A stretch of DNA of 42,455 nt from assembly GCA_026954325.1 (NCBI GenBank), contig JAIXKK010000141.1, positions 1-42,455 on the forward strand, given 5' to 3'. Numbering within the stretch: position 1 is the first letter of the stretch; every line of letters starts with the position of its first letter. This DNA is from Bryobacterales bacterium. Its GTDB lineage: Bacteria; Acidobacteriota; Terriglobia; Bryobacterales; Bryobacteraceae. Position numbers and translations under genes: made by a program. Under the pieces are notes generated by a model. The model had not been told where the DNA came from. It saw nothing but the letters and a program-made list of their open reading frames with translations, and ran no database searches. Positions 8,258 to 16,050 of the stretch are shown in pieces.

Positions 8258-9418
8258 ATGCGCTTGCAGTACCTGTTTCCGCTTACGATTTCCGTGGCCA
8301 GTCTGTTCGCGGCTGACGTCACCACCATTGAGGAGATTGTCGCCAAGGTGAATGGCGATATTGTCACGCGCACGGAACTCGCCCGCAGCCGGGCTCAATT
8401 AGAGGCGGAGTTGCGGCAGCAGAAGTTGACGGGGGCGCAACTGGAGCAGGCGGTGAAGGAACGGGAAGGGCAGATGCTGCGGGACCGGATTGATCAGCTT
8501 CTGCTGGTGCAGAAGGCGAAGGATCTGAATATCAACGTGGAGGCGGAGGTATCGAAGCAACTGGCGGAGATTCAGAAGAAGCTGAACATCGCCGATACGG
8601 AGAAGTTCCAACAGGCGGTGCGGGACAACCTGGGGACGCCGTTCGAGGACTATAAGAATGAGATGCGGAACAGCCTGCTGACGGACCGGGTGATCCGGCA
8701 GGAGATCCAGGTGAACGTGCCGCGGGCGGACGTGCAGAACTACTATAACGAGCACAAGGCGGAGTTCGTGCGGGACGAGCGGATCTTCCTGGGGGAGATC
8801 TTCCTTTCGACAGAGGGGAAGAGCGCGGCGGCGGTGGCGCAGATTGAGAAGAAGGCGAAGGATCTGACGGCGCGGGCGAAGAAGGGAGAGAAGTTTCCGG
8901 AACTGGCGCGGGACAATTCGGACTCACAGACGGCGCAGAGCGGAGGCGACCTGGGTGGATTCAAGAAGGGCGAAATGAATCCGGCGATCGAGAAGATGCT
9001 GTGGGATAAAGAGAGGAATTACGTCACGGATCCGATCAGGCAGCCGAACGGATTTTTGATATTGAAGGTGATGGAGAAGCACCAGGCGGGACAGGCGAGC
9101 CTGGAGGAAGTGGAGAACGAGATTCAGAACCGCCTGTTCTCGACGCGGTTTCAGCCGAAGATCCGCGAGTATCTGACCAAGCTGCGGGAAGAGGCGTTTC
9201 TGGAGATCAAGCCGGGGTATCTGGATGCGGGCGCGGCGACGGGGAAAGACACGAAGTGGAACGATCCGGCGCAACTCAAGCCGGAGACGGTAACCAAGCA
9301 GGAAGTGGCGAACCGTGCGCGCATGAAGCGGCTGCTGTTCGCGATTCCGATTCCCGGAACCACCACGAGGCCGAACGCCGAGGCGATGACCTCGAGTTCG
9401 AAAGTGGTAAAGAAATAA
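8258..9418 (+). CDS. SurA-like periplasmic peptidyl-prolyl isomerase / chaperone
   Basis: This 386-residue exported protein begins with a signal peptide (MRLQYLFPLTISVASLFAAD) and then the SurA-type N-terminal core: EEIVAKVNGDIVTRTEL, a long charged helical region and MLRDRIDQLLLVQKAK. A single parvulin-type (PPIC) rotamase domain occupies about residues 174-275, with ELARDNSDSQTAQSGGDLGGF as its signature. The C-terminal helix folds back as in SurA and PrsA. Such proteins escort unfolded outer-membrane proteins through the periplasm, consistent with a genome rich in large receptors. Classical SurA has two parvulin domains and this has one, which is common outside the Proteobacteria. The last 50 or so residues are poorly conserved and polar. 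The gene precedes the YhaM-like gene by 58 bases and may be co-transcribed with it. Confidence 0.9.
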   Translation: MRLQYLFPLTISVASLFAADVTTIEEIVAKVNGDIVTRTELARSRAQLEAELRQQKLTGAQLEQAVKEREGQMLRDRIDQLLLVQKAKDLNINVEAEVSKQLAEIQKKLNIADTEKFQQAVRDNLGTPFEDYKNEMRNSLLTDRVIRQEIQVNVPRADVQNYYNEHKAEFVRDERIFLGEIFLSTEGKSAAAVAQIEKKAKDLTARAKKGEKFPELARDNSDSQTAQSGGDLGGFKKGEMNPAIEKMLWDKERNYVTDPIRQPNGFLILKVMEKHQAGQASLEEVENEIQNRLFSTRFQPKIREYLTKLREEAFLEIKPGYLDAGAATGKDTKWNDPAQLKPETVTKQEVANRARMKRLLFAIPIPGTTTRPNAEAMTSSSKVVKK

Positions 9419-9476
9419 GAGCAGAGAAGAAGGAAAGACGAGGCACGGGCGGTCCCGTGCGCGATCTATTGCGTTC

Positions 9477-10583
9477 ATGAAATCTCCCTACGTAGCGGAA
9501 TTGCAGCCGAGCCAGGTGATAACGGCGACGTTTCTGGTGCAGCACAAAGACATCCGGCAGAAGAAGACGGGCGAGCCTTATCTTTCCCTGGTGCTGGGGG
9601 ACCGGACGGGCGAGGTGGACGCCAAGATGTGGGACAACGTCGAGGAGGTGATGGAGACCTTCGAGCGGGACGATTTCGTGAAGGTGCGCGGGCTGACGCA
9701 GATCCACCAGAACCGGCTGCAGTTGACGGTCCAGAAATTGCAGCGCGTGGACGAGCGCGCGGTGGAGTTCGCGGATTATTTTCCCGCCTCGACGCGGGAC
9801 CCGGAAGAGATGTTCGGGGAGTTGAAGCAAATTGTGGCGGGGTTTGGGAATGCGCACCTGAAGGCGCTGTGCGAAGCCTTTCTGGAAGACGCGGAGATCG
9901 CGCGGCTGTACAAGACGGCTCCGGCGGCGAAGACGATGCACCACGCGTATCTGGGCGGGTTGATCGAGCATGTGCTTTCGATGTGCGCGCTGGCGCGGTT
10001 CAGCGGGGAGCACTACAAGGTGGACGTGGATCTGCTGATGACGGGAGTGCTGCTGCATGACATCGGCAAGATTTACGAATTGACGTATGACCGGAGCTTC
10101 GGGTATTCGACGGAAGGGCACCTGCTGGGGCACATGTTCATCGGGTTGCGGATGCTGGATGAGAAGGCGCGGAAGATCGGGGAGTTTCCGCCGAAGCTGC
10201 GGACGCTGCTGGAGCACATGATTCTGAGCCATCACGGGCAGTTGGAATTCGGGTCGCCGAAGATGCCCCTTTTCCCCGAGGCGCTTTTGTTGCATCATCT
10301 TGATAATTTGGATTCGAAGATGGAAGCAATGCGGCACTCGCTCGAGAGAGACCGGTCCCTCGAAGGATTTTTCACGGGCTACAATCCGGCGCTGGAGCGG
10401 CAGGTGTTAAAGAAAGAGAAGTATCTGCGGCCTCCGGCTCCGCCGGCCGGGGCGGCCGATGGGGGCGGGAATGCCGGGACGGCGGCCGGGCGGGTGGAGG
10501 CGCAGGGGCGAAAACCGGCTCCGGCGTCGATGTTCGCCGAAAGATTGAAGCAGGCGCTGAAGGAACCGAACGGAAAGGAATAA
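9477..10583 (+). CDS. YhaM-like 3'-5' exoribonuclease (OB-fold plus HD domain)
   Basis: The 368-residue protein has an N-terminal OB-fold nucleic-acid-binding domain at about residues 10-95 (DRTGEVDAKMWDN, FVKVRGLTQIHQNRLQL). An HD phosphohydrolase domain follows at about 155-300. The metal ligands are visible: HH in KTMHHAYLGG, H194-D195 in LLHDIGKIYEL, and HHG in MILSHHGQLEFGSP. This arrangement is that of YhaM/CBF1, which trims RNA and single-stranded DNA from the 3' end. The family's typical length is about 310-320 residues. Here a low-complexity tail rich in Ala, Gly and Pro (about 315-350) extends the protein. The stop codon is one base from the ATG of the BlaI-like repressor, suggesting translational coupling. 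Cytoplasmic. Confidence 0.88.
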   Translation: MKSPYVAELQPSQVITATFLVQHKDIRQKKTGEPYLSLVLGDRTGEVDAKMWDNVEEVMETFERDDFVKVRGLTQIHQNRLQLTVQKLQRVDERAVEFADYFPASTRDPEEMFGELKQIVAGFGNAHLKALCEAFLEDAEIARLYKTAPAAKTMHHAYLGGLIEHVLSMCALARFSGEHYKVDVDLLMTGVLLHDIGKIYELTYDRSFGYSTEGHLLGHMFIGLRMLDEKARKIGEFPPKLRTLLEHMILSHHGQLEFGSPKMPLFPEALLLHHLDNLDSKMEAMRHSLERDRSLEGFFTGYNPALERQVLKKEKYLRPPAPPAGAADGGGNAGTAAGRVEAQGRKPAPASMFAERLKQALKEPNGKE

Positions 10584-10584
10584 C

Positions 10585-10971
10585 ATGCGGCAGCCGCGGC
10601 AGCCCAAGGAGATCCCACCGCCGCTCGAGTTGGAGTGTCTGAAGGCGCTGTGGGCGATAGGCGAAGGGAACGTGCGCGCGGTGCAGGCGCAATTGGAGGC
10701 GCGGCGCAAGCTGGCGTACACGACGGTGATGACCTTGCTCGACCGGCTGGTGAAGAAGGGCGGAGTATCGCGGCGGAAGGCGGGGAGGGCCTTCATTTAC
10801 TCTCCGGTGCTGGACCGGGAGACGCTGCGGCGGAAGGCGATCGAGGAGTTGGCGGAGGCGTTGTTCGAGGGATCGGAGCAATTGTTGTTACGGTATGTGA
10901 ACGGGAAGGACGGCGGGAAGATGGGGGCGGTGGTGGAAGTGGAGGAGCGGTTGGACGCGGCGCTGCTTTAG
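10585..10971 (+). CDS. BlaI/MecI/CopY-type transcriptional repressor
   Basis: A 128-residue winged-helix regulator. LELECLKALWAIGEGNVRAVQAQL and KLAYTTVMTLLDRLVKKGGV form the BlaI-type DNA-binding domain, with the recognition helix around YTTVMTLLDRL. A C-terminal dimerisation helix follows (RETLRRKAIEELAEALFEGS). BlaI proteins repress beta-lactamase or other genes until cleaved by a membrane protease (BlaR1/MecR1). No BlaR1-like peptidase gene lies next to it here, and the next gene is unrelated, so it may be an orphan repressor of a distant target. The gene starts one base after the upstream gene's stop and is probably in the same transcript. No operator could be identified with confidence. 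Confidence 0.87.
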   Translation: MRQPRQPKEIPPPLELECLKALWAIGEGNVRAVQAQLEARRKLAYTTVMTLLDRLVKKGGVSRRKAGRAFIYSPVLDRETLRRKAIEELAEALFEGSEQLLLRYVNGKDGGKMGAVVEVEERLDAALL

Positions 10972-11066
10972 GGGAAGGGGCGAGGTAGATCCGGGCGATT
11001 GAGGGTACTGGGACCAGGACTAAGATTCCCCTAAAGTGTCTCTCTCCCCATGCCGATGGAAGGGGC

Positions 11067-13367
11067 ATGAGCAGGAACTTTCTGTTCGCGCTATCCCTAT
11101 TGGCCGGGATGGCTGCCTCGGCCACGGCGCAGGACAAGACCGTCGCGACAAAGATATTCACGGATCCGAACGGGTTGCGGTTTTGGGTGGACGGGATTCC
11201 TTATAAGAGCGCGCAGGTCTTCTTGTGGCCCACGGGGACGAAGCACACGATTTCGATAGAACAGAGCCAGATGATCTTTCCGGGGACGCGATGGAATTTC
11301 ACGGCGTGGCAGGATTCGACGGGGGGGCTGACGCAGACAGGGGAGGCGATCACGGTTACGGCGGACACGTCGTTAACATACGTAAAAGCCTCGTTTACCA
11401 CGGAATATCTGTTGCAGGTGCTGTTCTATTCCTGTTCGGCGGCGAATGTGGGGGATTGCCATCCACCGGGGACGGTAGCGGTGGGAGGGGCGATGGCGAC
11501 AAGCGACGTGCAGCAGTGGGTGGCGGCGGACACGCCGATTACGCTGCAGGCCTATCCGAATCCGGGGTTTGTGTTTGTGGGGTGGGGGTCCTCGGGTAAC
11601 TATTCGACATCGCCCTTCTACACCCATACGATGAAGGGGCCGGTCACCTTCGCGAACTTCTTCGAGGGCGCCAAGCGGGTGACGCTCTATTCAGATCCGG
11701 CCGGGTTAATGGTGGCTCCGGACCGGACGCCGACGAAAACGCCGGCGGACCTGGATTGGGCGCAGGGAAGCAAACACGTGTTGGGGGCGGTTTCGCCGCA
11801 ATCGGAGATTCTGAACGGGGATGCTCTGTGGGTGTTCAAGGAATGGAGCAACGGAGGCGGGCAAAACGCGGTCTACACGGTGGACCGGACGAACGTGCCG
11901 GAGAGTCTCACGGCGCGGTTCGTGCGCGGGGCGCGGGCGAGCTTCGTGACGAATCCGGTGGGGCTGAAGCTGAAGATTGACGGGAGAGACAACTGGCCGG
12001 CCTATAACTTCGTGTGGGGCGTGGGGATGAAGTACCAGATTTCGGCTCCGGCGGAGCAGGTGGATGTGAAGGGGCGCAAGTGGGTGTTCACGGGATGGTC
12101 GAACGGAGGGCCGGCGGAGCAGGAAGTAACGATTCTGGACAGCCATGTGCAGACGGGGTTCCGGCTGATTGCGAACTTCGAGCCGCGGAATAAGGTGACC
12201 ATTTCGACGAACCCGCCGGGGCTGCCGGTGGAGGTGAACGGGAAGGAGTGCCGCGGGACGTGTTCGGCGGAGGGGGCGGAAGGAGAGCAGATCCTGTTGA
12301 AGGTTCCAGGGTCGGTACCGATTTCCGATGACAGCCGGTTTGATTTCGTATCGTGGTCGGACCAGGGCAGCCAGAACCGGACGTACACGATCCCGGCTAT
12401 TGGGGAAACGAAGCTGGTGGCGAATTTCAAGAACATGTTCCGGCTGACGGCGGTGGCGGACCCGGGAAGCGGAGCGGCGTTCCAGGCGCAACCGGAATCG
12501 GCGGACCGGTTCTATGAGACGAACACGGCGGTGATGGTGACGGCGGAAGTCGCGAAAGGGTACCGGTTCAAGAGATGGGAAGGAGATCTGACGGGAGCCT
12601 ACCGGTCCGGGACGGTGGTGATGAGCGTGCCGCGCGTGGTGCGGGCGCTGCTGGACATTACGCCGTATACGGAGGACGCGGGGGTAAGGAATGCCGCGGG
12701 AGAGACGCCGGATGTGGTGGTGGCTCCCGGATCGATCGCGTCGATTCTGGGAGTGAACCTGTCGGGGAGCTATGAAGTGGGGCCGGGGAATCCGCTGGCG
12801 CAGACGATTCAGGGAGTGACGGTACGGTTGCAGAACCGGTATCTGCCGCTGGTATTCGTTTCGCCGGGGCAGATCAACGTGCAAGTTCCCGGCGACTTGC
12901 CGGAGGGGGATTACAAGCTGGCGGTCAAGTGGGACAGCTATCCGGAAACGGCGACGGCGATGCGAGTGGCGAGGAACGCGCCGGGGTTGTTCCAGAAGAA
13001 GGTGGACGATCAGTATTTCGCCGCTGCGGCGCATGACGATGGCAGCGATGTTGCGCCATCCGCTCCGGCCAAGGCTGGGGAGACGGTGACGCTGTACGGC
13101 ACGGGATTCGGGCCTTATGACCGGCTTGCGCCGGACGGGTTCCCGCTTCCGGACAATCCACCGTATCCGCTGGCGGACACGGTGGAGGTGCTGGTGGGAG
13201 ACACGGCGGCTCCGGCGGTTTGGGCGGGAGGCGTGCCGGGACAGATTGGGACGGCGATGGTGCGATTCGCGCTGCCGGACGGCGTCCAGGCGGCGAACGG
13301 CGGGGCACAGGTGCGGTTGCGGATCAACGGAAGAGAGAGCAACACGGTTCTGCTGGCCGTGCAATGA
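11067..13367 (+). CDS. Secreted repeat protein with Solibacter-type C-terminal domain (TIGR03437-like)
   Basis: This 766-residue protein has a signal peptide (MSRNFLFALSLLAGMAASATA). Residues about 30-535 contain several divergent copies of an InlB B-repeat-like module. Each has a core of the form F..W..G....TxT and ends in an L.ANF or ARF strand, for example KEWSNGGGQNAVYTV and VSWSDQGSQNRTYTI. From about residue 540 the sequence VRNAAGETPDVVVAPGSIAS, then PLVFVSPGQINVQVP and ETVTLYGTGFGP, matches the domain modelled as TIGR03437. As I recall, that domain is almost restricted to Solibacter relatives, where it is highly multiplied. Its function is unknown. The protein is probably extracellular or surface-attached. 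A purine-rich GATGGAAGG precedes the ATG. There is no partner gene. Confidence 0.82.
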   Translation: MSRNFLFALSLLAGMAASATAQDKTVATKIFTDPNGLRFWVDGIPYKSAQVFLWPTGTKHTISIEQSQMIFPGTRWNFTAWQDSTGGLTQTGEAITVTADTSLTYVKASFTTEYLLQVLFYSCSAANVGDCHPPGTVAVGGAMATSDVQQWVAADTPITLQAYPNPGFVFVGWGSSGNYSTSPFYTHTMKGPVTFANFFEGAKRVTLYSDPAGLMVAPDRTPTKTPADLDWAQGSKHVLGAVSPQSEILNGDALWVFKEWSNGGGQNAVYTVDRTNVPESLTARFVRGARASFVTNPVGLKLKIDGRDNWPAYNFVWGVGMKYQISAPAEQVDVKGRKWVFTGWSNGGPAEQEVTILDSHVQTGFRLIANFEPRNKVTISTNPPGLPVEVNGKECRGTCSAEGAEGEQILLKVPGSVPISDDSRFDFVSWSDQGSQNRTYTIPAIGETKLVANFKNMFRLTAVADPGSGAAFQAQPESADRFYETNTAVMVTAEVAKGYRFKRWEGDLTGAYRSGTVVMSVPRVVRALLDITPYTEDAGVRNAAGETPDVVVAPGSIASILGVNLSGSYEVGPGNPLAQTIQGVTVRLQNRYLPLVFVSPGQINVQVPGDLPEGDYKLAVKWDSYPETATAMRVARNAPGLFQKKVDDQYFAAAAHDDGSDVAPSAPAKAGETVTLYGTGFGPYDRLAPDGFPLPDNPPYPLADTVEVLVGDTAAPAVWAGGVPGQIGTAMVRFALPDGVQAANGGAQVRLRINGRESNTVLLAVQ

Positions 13368-13476
13368 TCGGGGGGCGGGGGGAATAGGCGGCGTTGGGAT
13401 CAGCATATAGATAGCGGGAGTATTGCGCCGGAGAGTACGATGGGAGCAGATACTCCGACTGCGAAAGGGCTGAAGG

Positions 13477-14409
13477 ATGCTGATCAGGAAACGTAAGGGC
13501 TGGGAAATTCCCGAACGCGAGGCGACACCGGAGAGCGTGTACTGCCGCCGCCGGGAGATCCTGCTGGGCGCTGGATTTCTCGGATTGGAGGGCCTGGTAC
13601 CGGCGGCCGAAGGGAAGAGACCGCTGTATCCGGCAAAGCGCAACCCGGAATTCACGTTGGACCGTCCGGTCACGGAGGAGTGGGCGGCGACGGGCTACAA
13701 CAATTTCTACGAATTCGACCCGCAGGACAAACAGGCGGTGAAGGATAAAGTGGGGTCCTTCGTCATCAGTCCATGGAAGATGGAAGTGACGGGACTGGTG
13801 CACAAGCCGAAGACGTTTGACTTGGACGATCTGTTGGACATGTTTCCGCTCGAGGAGAGGTTGTACCGGATGCGGTGCGTGGAAGCATGGTCGATGGCGG
13901 CTCCGTGGACAGGATTCCCGTTTTCGAACCTGGTGAAACTGGTGGAGCCGAAGGCGGAAGCAAAGTATGTCCGGTTCTGGAGCGCGAGCAAGCCGAAGGA
14001 GATGCCGGGGATGCGGAGCACGCCTTGGTATCCGTGGCCCTTTTTTGAAGGACTACGGATGGACGAAGCGATGAATCCTCTGACGATGATGGTGACGGGG
14101 GTGTACGGGAAGCCGCTGCCGAAGCAGAACGGGGCTCCGGTGCGGATTGTGACGCCGTGGAAGTACGGCTACAAGAGTCCGAAGTCGATTGTGAAGATCG
14201 AGTTCGTGACAAAAGAACCGCCTACGTTCTGGAATAAGCTGCAATCGAGCGAATACGGATTTTATTCGAACGTGAATCCGCACAAGCCGCATCCGCGGTG
14301 GTCGCAGGCGAGCGAGAAAGTGATTCCGAACATGGAGCGGAGGCCAACGCTGCTCTACAACGGGTACGAGAAATACGTGGCGGGACTTTACAACGGCAAG
14401 GAATTCTGA
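13477..14409 (+). CDS. msrP: Protein-methionine-sulfoxide reductase catalytic subunit (YedY-like molybdoenzyme)
   Basis: This 310-residue periplasmic molybdenum enzyme reduces methionine sulfoxide in oxidised envelope proteins. The N-terminus MLIRKRKGWEIPEREATPES resembles other MsrP proteins and leads into a twin-arginine motif (R24-R26 in CRRREILLGAG) for Tat export after cofactor insertion. The molybdenum-ligating cysteine is C134 in YRMRCVEAWSM. The conserved PVRIVTPWKYGYKSPKSIVKI lies near residue 220 and the usual HPRWSQASE near the end. The length is normal for the family. MsrP is usually accompanied by MsrQ, the haem membrane subunit that feeds it electrons. No such gene is adjacent, so the electron donor must be encoded elsewhere or differ. 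The start is set by a GAAGG site just before the ATG. Confidence 0.93.
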   Translation: MLIRKRKGWEIPEREATPESVYCRRREILLGAGFLGLEGLVPAAEGKRPLYPAKRNPEFTLDRPVTEEWAATGYNNFYEFDPQDKQAVKDKVGSFVISPWKMEVTGLVHKPKTFDLDDLLDMFPLEERLYRMRCVEAWSMAAPWTGFPFSNLVKLVEPKAEAKYVRFWSASKPKEMPGMRSTPWYPWPFFEGLRMDEAMNPLTMMVTGVYGKPLPKQNGAPVRIVTPWKYGYKSPKSIVKIEFVTKEPPTFWNKLQSSEYGFYSNVNPHKPHPRWSQASEKVIPNMERRPTLLYNGYEKYVAGLYNGKEF

Positions 14410-14446
14410 GCACTGGCCGTGCGGCATGGCGCCTGGCGCGCAGCGG
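14410..14446 (+). repeat. 37-bp direct repeat, first copy
   Basis: The 37 bases starting GCACTGGCCGTGCGG and ending CGCGCAGCGG recur exactly at 14493-14529, an 83-base period. Each copy with the following bases forms an imperfect palindrome (GCACTGGCCGTGCG against CGCAGCGGCTGTGC), so it may fold as a hairpin like a REP element. It directly follows the msrP stop codon. Confidence 0.8.
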
Positions 14447-14492
14447 CTGTGCTCCATGATTCGAGGAAACGTTGACGAATGTTCCCTGGAGT

Positions 14493-14529
14493 GCACTGGC
14501 CGTGCGGCATGGCGCCTGGCGCGCAGCGG
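14493..14529 (+). repeat. 37-bp direct repeat, second copy
   Basis: Exact second copy of the 14410-14446 sequence. The 46 bases between the copies contain their own complementary arms (CTCCA with TGGAG, GGAA with TTCC), so the whole 120-base block could fold into a multi-stem structure. The rest of the spacer to 14692 holds another small hairpin (GCCAGG/CCTGGC near 14600) and no gene. Confidence 0.8.
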
Positions 14530-14692
14530 CCGTAATTTAACTCAAATCATCGCGAGCGAAGCATCGCGAGGGAATGCCCTTCGTAGTCCGCGCCTTCGCC
14601 AGGTTGCGCCTGGCTGAGGGCCGCCCACGCTTACGTCTTACCGGCCCCGCAACGCTTCGTTCCGGCTCACCTCGCACGATGTCGGGGGTGAT

Positions 14693-15433
14693 TCAGGGCC
14701 GGGAGCCTGGGACCATTCTCCACCTCTCATCCCACCCGAAAGCGCGCACAGCCTTGTCGTTCGCGATGGCGCCGTCGCCCTCAGCGATGTTGTAAACGCC
14801 GGGTTCGCCGCGGTTCACCGCGAGTTCGGCCGCTTTCGCAGCCGCGTCGACGTGTACGGAGCCTGGTGCGGCAGGTGAGCCGAAACCTGTTCCGGGCCCG
14901 TAGAGCAGTCCGTAACGCAGGACAATTCCTTCGAACGGCGCCTCGAGGACCTGTCGTTCGAGGCTCACAACGCCTTTGACCGTACCGCCCCAAGCGGGGT
15001 CGGCGGCGGCGATAAGCGGATCAGCCTCGCCATGCGGCAGCGGCCCGGCCGCGTAAACCAAGGCGATGCTCTGGGCGACCATTCGCCTGGCGCCGGCGGC
15101 GACGGCAGCCGAAACGAGATTGCGCGTACCCTCGTCGCGAACACGCGCATTCCGGACCAATGCCTCCGTCATTTTGTCGGCGGCGAGACCCGGAGGCAGA
15201 TCCGTCAGTTGATGGATCACGATCTCCGGCCTGACTTCAAGCATGATCTTGCGCAGCGCGTCGCCATCGAACACGTCGACAACCACGGGTTCGACGCCCA
15301 GTTCACGCAGAATAGCGGTCTTCGCGACAGAGCGTGTCGTTCCTACCACGCGCCACTGGCCCGCGACCAGCAGGGGCGCCAATCGCCTGCCGATAACTCC
15401 CGAAGCACCCGCGAGAAATACGGTTCGTTCCAA
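14693..15433 (-). CDS. NAD(P)-dependent epimerase/dehydratase-like protein (extended SDR)
   Basis: The 246-residue protein carries a Rossmann fold starting at the very N-terminus, with TVFLAGASGVIGRRLAPLL giving the GxxGxxG nucleotide-binding loop. D/E-rich DVFDGDALRKIM and EIVIHQLTDLPPG follow the usual SDR order. I start it at the TTG at 15433, preceded by AGGAG at a good distance. The longer open frame to 15697 runs through the decayed small gene and is not one protein. The usual catalytic YxxxK is not evident: the equivalent segment reads VKGVVSLERQVLEA. The protein may therefore bind nucleotide without the classical mechanism, as some atypical NAD(P)H-dependent oxidoreductases do. It is also shorter than most epimerases, which have about 300 residues. 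The substrate is unknown. Confidence 0.8.
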   Translation of the reverse strand: MERTVFLAGASGVIGRRLAPLLVAGQWRVVGTTRSVAKTAILRELGVEPVVVDVFDGDALRKIMLEVRPEIVIHQLTDLPPGLAADKMTEALVRNARVRDEGTRNLVSAAVAAGARRMVAQSIALVYAAGPLPHGEADPLIAAADPAWGGTVKGVVSLERQVLEAPFEGIVLRYGLLYGPGTGFGSPAAPGSVHVDAAAKAAELAVNRGEPGVYNIAEGDGAIANDKAVRAFGWDERWRMVPGSRP

Positions 15434-15534
15434 AACAGATCTCCTGGGGCGCGCCGCCCGGCCGCTCCCCACCGGGAGCAGGCAAACGTTCGCCGAAAAA
15501 TACAGGGTCGTCTCAATGTAGCCTGCTCCGCGGC

Positions 15535-15861
15535 CACGGAACAAGTTCGCTTCTTCTTCGGCTTGTTTGACGGTATCCTTGACCTCATTCTTGAGGAGGG
15601 CTTGGGTTCGATGCGTAAAGGCTTGGGCGTTGGAGGGAGATGTTGCGTAGCTTCCAGGCGGCGAGGATAAGTTCGTCGAAGACGAGGAGTTCGGCATCCC
15701 CCTTGGGAGTGAATTCGGCGAGGAGGCGGGCGCTGGGAGGTGAAGCCGTGAGTGCGGGCGTTCCGGGAGGAGCGGGCTTTGCCTTCGGGGATAACGGGGC
15801 CTTGGGACCTGGCTCCGTTGCCGCGAGCGGCGTCGCTATGAGCTTGACTGATGGTGGACAT
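15535..15861 (-). pseudogene. Decayed copy A of a small acidobacterial hypothetical gene
   Basis: Three consecutive frames on the minus strand spell one protein family. From the ATG at 15861 come MSTISQAHSDAARGNG and then GPVIPEGKARSSRNARTHGF. The frame then shifts to RLLAEFTPKGDAELLVFDEL and ILAAWKLRNISLQ. It shifts again to ALLKNEVKDTVKQAEEEANL. The 'GP..PEGKARSS.NA..HG' start followed by 'LL.E' and 'L.....W.L' is a pattern I associate with a common short hypothetical protein family in Acidobacteria and Planctomycetes. At least two frameshifts make it non-functional. A second decayed copy lies at 42138-42455, and bases 15771-15820 align closely with 42405-42453. Confidence 0.65.
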
Positions 15862-16050
15862 AGGGTTGAACTCTGGCCTGGTTTTACCACGCGGAGGTTT
15901 CAGGATTTGCGGGGTGGGTTTGTAAGTGGTTGTGGAGGAAGGGCGAAATATTTGTGGATTGAAGGGGAACGCACAGTTTCGGAGTTGAGGCGCTTGGAAC
16001 GCGCCGCGGGCTCCGCTGGTGCTTCGGCTAACGGTAAGAGCGGTTATTGT

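Noticed and set aside
11706..13673. 655-residue minus-strand open frame opposite the TIGR03437-type gene
   Set aside because: Very Arg/His/Pro-rich, no signal or motif, covers a convincing gene.
14410..14529. Repeats considered as a CRISPR array
   Set aside because: Only two copies, a repeat too long relative to its single 46-base spacer, internal spacer palindrome, no cas genes.
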